A stretch of DNA of 64,000 nt from contig JALJCS010000001.1 of assembly GCA_023055355.1 (NCBI GenBank), positions 72,333,381 to 72,397,380 of the forward strand. The letters run 5' to 3'. Under the pieces are notes generated by a model that was not told the origin of the DNA, did not search any database, and was given only the letters and a program-made list of their open reading frames with translations. The first letter of the stretch is position 1. Every line of letters begins with the position of its first letter. Below are positions 53,401 to 62,400 of the stretch, one piece after another. Source of the stretch: Agelaius tricolor (lineage: Eukaryota > Chordata > Aves > Passeriformes > Icteridae). The position numbers were made by a program, and so were the translations under genes.

Positions 53401-56400
53401 AGCAGCAGAGAGAGGCTGAAAGGAAGGCTCAGAAGGAACGGGAAGAGCAGGAGCGAAGAGAGAGGGAACGCCAGGAGCAGGAGCGGAAGAGGCAGCTGGA
53501 AATGGAGAGGCAGCTGGAGAGACAACGAGAGCTGGAGAGACAAAGGGAAGAAGAAAGGAGGAAAGAAATAGAAAGGCGGGAGGTTGTTTGCTTAACATTG
53601 CTTTTAATGCTCCAAGGAATGTGTATGTGCATATAGCATCCAGGGTTTGAGTGCTGTCTCCTGGCCTGGCTGATGCCAGGTTGTCTTGGAGAGAGAACAC
53701 CATTTGTTATAAATATTGGTATAGGTTAAAGATTTTCAGATACTTCATAGGAGAGATGAGATTTTCTTGAGCATATTTCTTGCATTTTTGCAAAAATTTG
53801 TATTCCAAACAAGACTCTATTGAATTCATAATTGATAACATTTTGACAGCCGAGCTTGAGACAAATTTGCTTCTACTTGGTGTCTCAGTGCATGCATCAC
53901 ACTTCCATATTTTATGTAGTTCTGTGAAATACTGCTTGTAACCTCCTTTGAGTATCTATCAATGTGCTGTTTTATGGGCAATATTCCAAGCTGCAAAGGC
54001 TTTCTGAATTATGAAGCTTTTTTTCATCCAGAGTCAGGAGTGTGGCACAAAGAATCTTGTAGGATCACTTCCTGCGTTCTTTGATGCTGAAGTGTATAAG
54101 AGCACTTTAGAGAAGGCATTATGTTGTGTTGCTGCTTAGAAATAGAGCACATCATATTAAATCATGCTGAGTTCTGCATTTCCACTGTAATTTAAGGTAA
54201 TGCAACTTTTCCTCAGGCAGCAAAGCAGGAGCTCGAGCGCCAGCGACGACTGGAATGGGAGAGGATCCGTCGCCAAGAGCTTCTCAATCAGCGCAACAGG
54301 GAGCAAGAAGAAATTGTCAAGTTGACCTCTAGGAAGAAGAGCCTTAATCTTGAATTAGAAGCCTTGGTAAGACAGGAATTTCACCACATATGCTGAAATA
54401 CAGTATTTAAATTATACAAATACTATACCTGCATTAATGGCCCACTAGGAGTTCCATTCTGTTTTGGATAATGAATCCAAAGCAGGTATTTTGGGTTGTT
54501 TTAGAGAACTGGTTGTGAACTAACCTGCCCACAGGCTTAGCAAAGGGATTTTTGCCATATGTGGTGTAATCTGTCTCTGCTTTCTTTCCAGACTGACAAA
54601 CATCAGCAGATCTCAGGCAGGTTGCAGGATATTCGTAGCAAAAAGCAAATGCGAAAAACTGAGCTGGAGGCTTTGGATAGGAAATATGACCAAGGGATCA
54701 TGGAAGTCAAGCAACTACAGCAACAGCTGGAGGTGTGTAGCTTTGTTAAGCTTATGGTTTTCTTTTACCATATTCTGTGTTTCCTAATGCTGTTGAAAAT
54801 GCATCTCCATCGGGAGGAATATGCAGTCAGTTGGATTGCAGTGGAGAGAGGAAATAGGCAGGACTGTCAGCATTGCAGAGGCTTTTAGTTTTTTCTGTGG
54901 TGTTAAACAAATGATTATACGTATTAAAATGAGCTGAGAGTTCAGTAACAGTTGTGAAAACTGTTCAGCTATTCTTTTGTGGACTGATAGTAGAGACTTC
55001 TCTTTAATTTTGAATTCTTCTATGGCTCCTGACTCAGATTTTTTTGAGGAATGTTGTCCTGTGTTCCAACCAAGTTGGTGTTTAGGTTGAATTACCTTGC
55101 TGCTCTTTTATCTTTTTTTTCTCTATTTGAGTAACAAGACATTAATTATTTCTAATCACTTGACTACCCTAAATTATCCTCTGCCATATTTTTATGTGAT
55201 GTTTCTGCTCATCAGGGAAACTTCTTTTCATGTTGTTACTGTTTTATGTTAGGCTTGGAGCAGTCACCTTAAATGGTCTTGTGATAATATTTACACTTCT
55301 AGCATGTTTGTTAAATATTTTTCCATCTGTGTTAATGGTTTGGGGTCAAAATCTTTCAATTGTAATATTATTTCTATTAAGAGTATAGAAATATTTTTTT
55401 TCTTTATCCAGTAATAATAACTTGCATCCCTGTTTCATTAACATGAGTTGTAGCTATGTTTGAAAAGTCTCTCAGTTTTACTTAATGATTCATAAACAAT
55501 ATTAAAATTTTGTTATGTTCTCTTCAACATCTACAGGATTATCAGAATAAACTAATCTATTTGGTTCCTGAAAAGCAGTTGTTAAATGAAAGGATAAAAA
55601 ATGCTCAACTTGAAAACACTCAGAGTAAGTGCCTGCACATGAGTTCTATTCTTGATTGCCTTGCTGAGTTCTCATCCTTTGTAATCAAGACTGAAGGGTA
55701 CAGAGGTGTTACAGCTTCACTTCTACATCTTCCCAGTTTAGTGCCATTGTCTCATCTGCATTCCATTATCTCCTTCATGTTCCAAATAAGGGACAAACAA
55801 ACACATCTTGGCAAGAAAGCACAGATTTTGCTTAAAACTTTATTTATACAGGCTGTGTAGCTCACAGATGCTATCACAATTTGTTCTTTTTTTGGTAGTC
55901 TAAACTCAGGGGAGTTAATTTATGTAAAGTTTGGTCTTTGTTTCAAATTACACTGGAAGTCTCTGTCTAGAGAAACTTGGTATGAAATACTCTGCTATTA
56001 AAAAAAACAACAACTTGCAAGTTATTCTGTATGTATTGCATGTAATTCCTGTGGGCCTTAGTTCAGTGTTGGGGATATTTCTTCCTTGTGCTGTATATGA
56101 ATAGAAAGGTAAATCAAGGAATTTTTGTGAGGAAGGAGGTTTGGATTGTGTATACAATAGGAAAATAACAAACAATGATTAAGAACTCGGGAAAAATTTT
56201 TTAAAAACCCCAGAAACATATGTAAAATTGCATGTCTTTCCTTATGCAGGTACAGGAGTTGATTCAGTGCACAAGAAGTCCCAAGAAAAGGAAGAATTAT
56301 GCCAAAGACTTAAGGAACAACTAGATGCCCTTGAGAAGGAAACTGCTTCTAAACTTGCTGAAATGGATGAGTTTAACAGTCAGCTTAAGGTACTTGCATT

Positions 56401-59400
56401 ATCCAAATATCCTACACTTGTGAGCACTGTATTTTATTTCTCCATCCAGTTATAAAGATTGGTGTCACTTTCACCAGGCTTCCACCAATTTCAGTGTCAA
56501 ATAAGAATTATCAAAAGTCTTGGAGTAAATAACACAATACAAATGCAAATGTATTGCTAATGTACTAAAATATGAGTCTCTTGCTAACTATTGCTTTGCA
56601 TGACTCAGCTATTGCTCCCTCTCACCTTTTGCCTTCTAGAACTCATTTTGATTTAGAATTAAAGTTTCTCAGGCCTTTGCACATTCTGTTCTTACAGTAT
56701 GAGGTCATATTTGCTGCTATTTTTGAATTGTGTACTGAACACTTGACTTTTGTTGATAGACCTGTGTGGTTTCACAGCACACTCTGCAAGGTCTGGTGGC
56801 AGATTTGGGTACGAGCCTAAAAGTAACTGTAGGCCACTTATTTCTTAATATTTGTTAATTTGTTGTAAGCTAAGAGTTGTTGACCACTGGCTCTGAATTT
56901 TTGTTTCTGAGGCAACTCTTGGCCTGCCTAAAAGCTCAGGCAGCTCTCACAGGGTAGCACTCATCCATTTAACTTTATTTGCCAGCTTGCTCCAAGTGGC
57001 ACTGGTGGGAACTTTTTCCCTAGATAATGGATTGATGCTGGGCCAGCACAGGGGCTCTGCACTCTCCAGTAAAAAAAAGGCCACAAAAATTTGTAAATGT
57101 GTAAGGAATTCATTTTCTTTTTAAAAGTGGCTTATTGCAATGGGCATTTTCAGTTACTTGTTTGTTGCATGGCTTGCTGTGTTCAGTGGCTGCATCCACA
57201 GTTCAGTCTTCCCTAAAATATGTTTTTCAAAATACAGTGCAAAGATTAATTGGCTTTTTATCTACCTTATCTTACAGTGTGAGAATATGGATGATTCTGT
57301 TCTTCAGTGCCTTTTGTCTCTGCTAAGCTGTCTCAACAACCTCTTCCTCTTACTTAAGGTTATTTTCTAATCTTTGGCTTTTTTGTTTTTTAATTATTTC
57401 GCAATTTCTCTCTGCTTACCCTTTCTGTTTGGATGTACAACTTCTAATTAAATACATTTTCCCAAAAGAAAATCAGTAGGCTGCTTTTCTTTCTGCTAGC
57501 TTTTATATCCTCTTTAAGACTTAATATCCTTACCTGCTTAGAAATCCAAACTGCAGAATACTGAGAGCAAAATCCTGACTTTTAATTTTTTTGTTTCTTA
57601 ATGGTCTGTTTTCTAAGTTGTTTCACCCAAACATTTTTCTTGTTAATTAACATGAACCAAAAATCAGTCTCAGATGGAAACAGTGTCTTCTCCCACTTTT
57701 CCATCTCTTGCTCTGTACCTGTAGCCATCCATCCTGAGCTGTGAGTCAGGTATTCAAGTTCTTGTCCGGGGTGCAGAATATGATATGGCAAACACAGTGC
57801 TGTCAAACCTCCAGATTAACCCAGTACTAAAAACTACTTGCTGTCTTTCAACATTACTTTTGTCTGCTGAGGTCAGAAATACTTTTAGAATAATGTATGA
57901 AGCAAAAAACCCAACAGAATTACCTAACTGAGCTTTTCGTTTTCCTTTGCTTGAGGGTTTTTCTGTCCTTAAAGGTAGAGAATTTTTCTCATGTAAGTTC
58001 ACTTCCATAGTGTTCCTGAAATTCTGGGCAAAGTAAGAAGGAAAAATGTTCCCAGCTGAATATATTTGGGAAAAAATTGTAGTCAATTGCTTGATTTAGA
58101 TTGTTGCTACAGAGACTTCCAATGACACAGCAATCTAAATTGTACCATATGCCTTAGGCAACGTGATTCTTGGTAGAGTTGCATATTGTAGTGGGAATGC
58201 TTCATTCTTAATTGCTTTATTTGTATTTATGAGATCAGATACAAAAAATCAGAGTTTACCTGTTGCATTGCTGTTGTACCTGTTGTATATCAGCAGGATT
58301 TTCCTAAGTAAAAAGACTGAACTATCTTAGAGATGTTTTGCAACAAGGTGAAGTACAGGCGAAAGTAATTCTATTATTGTTGATCTTTTTCAGTCTGTAA
58401 ATTTAATTATCAAAAAGATACATTCTGATTTTTTGTTTGGAAAAAAAGATGGTTATCAGAGGGAGGTGGGATAGGAATTGAAGGATGTGTTTAGAAAGAA
58501 AAAGACTAAAACTGAGAAGGTTACAAGTACAGGAAAAGTCCAGTCAGAGTTAGTGCCTTTAAGCTGTGGTTTCCCACAGTGGTAAGACTGCTGGGTATAT
58601 TTCTGAAGTTTTCAGTTTAAACATGGGACTGATCACTCAGGAAGCATCAAGGGTGAGCACCCTACTGCAGGATGCTTTCTCAGGTTATGGTACAGTGTTG
58701 GCTTTCAGCTGAAATCTGCCTCCTTGTAGTTACTTAAAATACAATTCACTGCCTTCAGAAATGTTGTGTTTGAACATTCAATTCTGCATCTTCCCCTCTC
58801 CTCTGTTGTATTTGGCATTTCCAGCAGGTGTAGGACTGGAAGGGCTCTTTGAAAGCCCAAATTACATCACTGACTTTGCAAACCTGCCATGTCCTTTTAT
58901 ACTTCCAATGATTTGACTTCCTTTGCAGTGACCTCCAAGGACTATTAATAACTTAATACTATTTTTGCCATTTGTATTAAAACTTGGTTGAAAAAGCATT
59001 AAATACCTGGATGGCTTTATTCCCTTTTATGTATTCCACTGTTCCCTCCCTAGGACCTGAGGGAAAGTTACAGCACACAGCAATTAGCCTTGGAGCAGCT
59101 CCACAGGATCAAACAGGACAAAATAAGAGAGGTACAAAAAAGAAGAGCTGAGCTGGCACAGAAGAAACGACTGGAAGATGAGGCTGCAAGGTAATCATGG
59201 CTGAGGGTGTCAGTGTGGCAGTGCTTAGAACAAAATAATGCTGTTGTGGCTTTTAAGATAAGATCTATGTTTTTAATGTAAAAAATACATCCTATGTTGC
59301 CTTAGAGGAAGCATTTTATGTCGAGTACAACTTGTGTAAGAGGGTTTGAATTTGAGATTTTCAATGGTTTATATTTGATTTGATTGAAGAAGCAGAGCTA

Positions 59401-62400
59401 GTGACCTTGTAGTGTGGGTGATTCATGGGCTTTGCTTATCACAGCATTTTTCTGCTCGAGATGAAGTTTCATAACATTGTGACAGTCTAAGAAAGCCATG
59501 TGCCATATGTGTGGTGATGGCCTGTTAATTTTTTGGTTGGACACAGCTGTGTGATGGAGTAACAGCATCCCTGCACAGCTCCTACTGCATCCTGCCACAT
59601 GCTTGGAAACGCTAAAATGCCCATCAGAGGAGTGGATGTCCCACAGGAAATGGATGAAAAGGTCTCATCTAGACATTTTTAAGAAGATGGCCCAAAGGGT
59701 TAGGTCCTTTCTCTTCAGAAAAAAGGTCTTGACAGCTAAAATATTGTGTTGAATTGGATACTAACTTCTTTAGACAGCTGAGGCATAGGATAACATCTGA
59801 ATAGTTACAGAGAGTACAGTCAGGTTTCCAGATCATGTCTGCTGCAGTGTGGTCCTGGCAGGGATAAGCACATTGGATAGATTACAAGTGCTGAAGGCAA
59901 AAATACCAAGCTGACAAGATCAGTATGCAAAGGCTATTTTTATCTATGTACCTGAGTGGAATTAATCTCTGTGGAAGTCATTGTTTCCAGTCAGAAGATT
60001 TGGATACTGCCTTGCTGGAGAGCTTAAATCCAGCTTGGTTCAATTATCAGATCAGTTCTTGCTCATCAGGATGCAGGTGGGCAGAAGTGCTTGTGAAGGC
60101 ACTGCTCAGGTGATGGACTAAAATTATTGGATCTTAATCAATTTGTTATTTTTATGTGAAGCACTCTAGCATTCATGTTAAGCCATGGTCTGTGGCAGAG
60201 CTGATGACCCTGAGAGCAAGTGATCAATGTCATAAACTCAGTTTTGCTGACAAGTGTCACTGATTACTGTAGGAACACAGTCTCATTCATTTTTATGTGG
60301 ATGTTCTCTTACCTCTCTCATTCTCTTACCTCTCTCATCTCTTCTAGGAAGGCAAAAAGGGAGAAGGAGAACCGATGGCAGGAAAATATCCGAAGGGAAG
60401 AGGAAGAGAAAAAGAAACGACTGGAGGAAGAACGAATGCAGGAAAAAGTCCAAGAAAAGCTGAAAGCTGAAGAAGCAGCTGCCATGATGAGGGAAAGGGA
60501 AAACAAACAACACCTTCTTGCAGAGGAGGAGAAAAATAGACAAGCCACGATCTCGAGGGAGGTGGAACAACAAAGGCAGAGGCAACTGGAAGAAGATAAA
60601 AGAAAACAAGAACAAATAGCAAAAGAAGCTGAGGAGAGGCGCAAGCAGAACGAGGAGATAAAAAAGATAAAAGAAGCAACCAACTCTCAAGAGGCGGAGA
60701 AACACACTTCTAAAATAAATATAAATGACAAGTTTGCAGATCTGTTGAAGCCAACAGAGGGGAAAAATCTTAAGCCACCCTGGAAAAATGAAGGTAATCT
60801 CAAAATCATTAGACTTTTGGACTTTTACTTCTCTGAGTGTTCTTTCACTCTTCAGGTGTACTATTATTGATGTGACCCTATGGCAGACTTCTTGCCTAAA
60901 TTACAATTAAAAAGAACCCAATTAAGAAGAATCCTGTCTTTGTCAGTTACAAATGATCCTATAAACTGAAGTTACTTCTGTCAGTTTTCAGCACCTATGA
61001 TTCTGATGACAAATCTTCCACTGATCATGGTCAACAAATAGCAGTTGCTGGGAACAGTAATATTTTAGGTTTTTCCTAGGGCTTGCACTTTCTTTCATTC
61101 AAACAGAATGCTAATATGGAGGGGGTTTGTTCATTGACGAGAGATGGGCAGGTAATGCTCAGACAACTGATTTCATAACAGTGAAATGTAGTTTATTTTT
61201 GCATTACTCAATGCCTTAAATGAAAAAACCCCAAAAACCTGAATGACTAGACCTAACTAGTTGTGGGACTTGGAAAAATAGTGCTTTAACAGTATTTTCA
61301 CTAAGGGCATGTTTGATTTCATCCTTCATTAGTTCTTGTCAGTTTTTATTAGCCACTTTTCTCACTGAGTTCAGCAAGGATCAAATTAGAACAAGGCTGA
61401 AAGATATTTGCACACCTCAGCTATACCTTGTAAGACATTCCCTGTTTGCAACATCAGTCACTGACTTGGAGAATGGAGATGCAAAGAAAATAGAAATCGT
61501 GATATTTTGCTATTATAGGTTTCTAAATAAAATCTTCACAACATGCTGCTGAGCACTTCTTGTTTCAACAGTGGGATCTTTTCAACTTGGAACATTATAG
61601 TGCGTTAAATGAGGTTTTATTAAAGCACTGGCTTAGCCAGAGCAGCATGGCAAGGAAAGAGGAGAACATAAAAATTTCATTTTAACAATGTCTAGCAGGT
61701 GTCCCTGGCCATGGCAGGAGGCTGAAACTAGATGACCTTTAAGGTCCCTTCCAGCCCAACCCATTCTGTGTTTTTGTGATTTTTCCCCTGCAGAAGTCAA
61801 TGCGTTTTGTTGTCTCAGTTACATTTCCATGATGGGTGTGTTAAATTGATGCCCTGGTGATCTCCTCTGATACCTGTGCTGTGTCTGGGGCAAGAACTGA
61901 TATTCCTACCAGTTGCTTGGAGTGATGGGGCTCCAGCTGAGTGCTTGTCTCAGCTGTGTCAGAGTGGTAACTGGTTTTCTTACCTTCCAGGCAAGGCAGC
62001 TGGTGCTGCAGAGTCGAGGAATTCCGTTGCCTTGGTAAATTACAGAGCTCTGTATCCATTTGAGGCAAGGAACCACGATGAGATGAGCTTTAATACTGGA
62101 GATGTAATTCAGGTAAGATTGGCTATTCACATTTAACTTGCAAAAATTAACCTTTTTCTCTAGCCTTGAGATGCACAAAGTCTTAAGGGTCAAAAGCCTT
62201 GTGTTTGATATATTGTAAGGTTTACTCAAAATTTAAACTGGATTGCTGCTTTATGTTTTTCTAAACAGGTGAAATTAAGATCAGTTCAGCCAAAATATTT
62301 CTCTGAGTTTTACATATCCCAGATATTTTGACAATCTCTTTAAATATAAGAACAGTGAATGCTAGACATAAACTTTCTAAAATTAGTAGATCAGAAACAA

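Noticed and set aside
60283..60705. Minus-strand open frames of 111-140 codons opposite ITSN2 exon 18
   Set aside because: They are Phe/Leu/Ser-rich reverse complements of the Lys/Glu-rich coiled coil, a known artefact.
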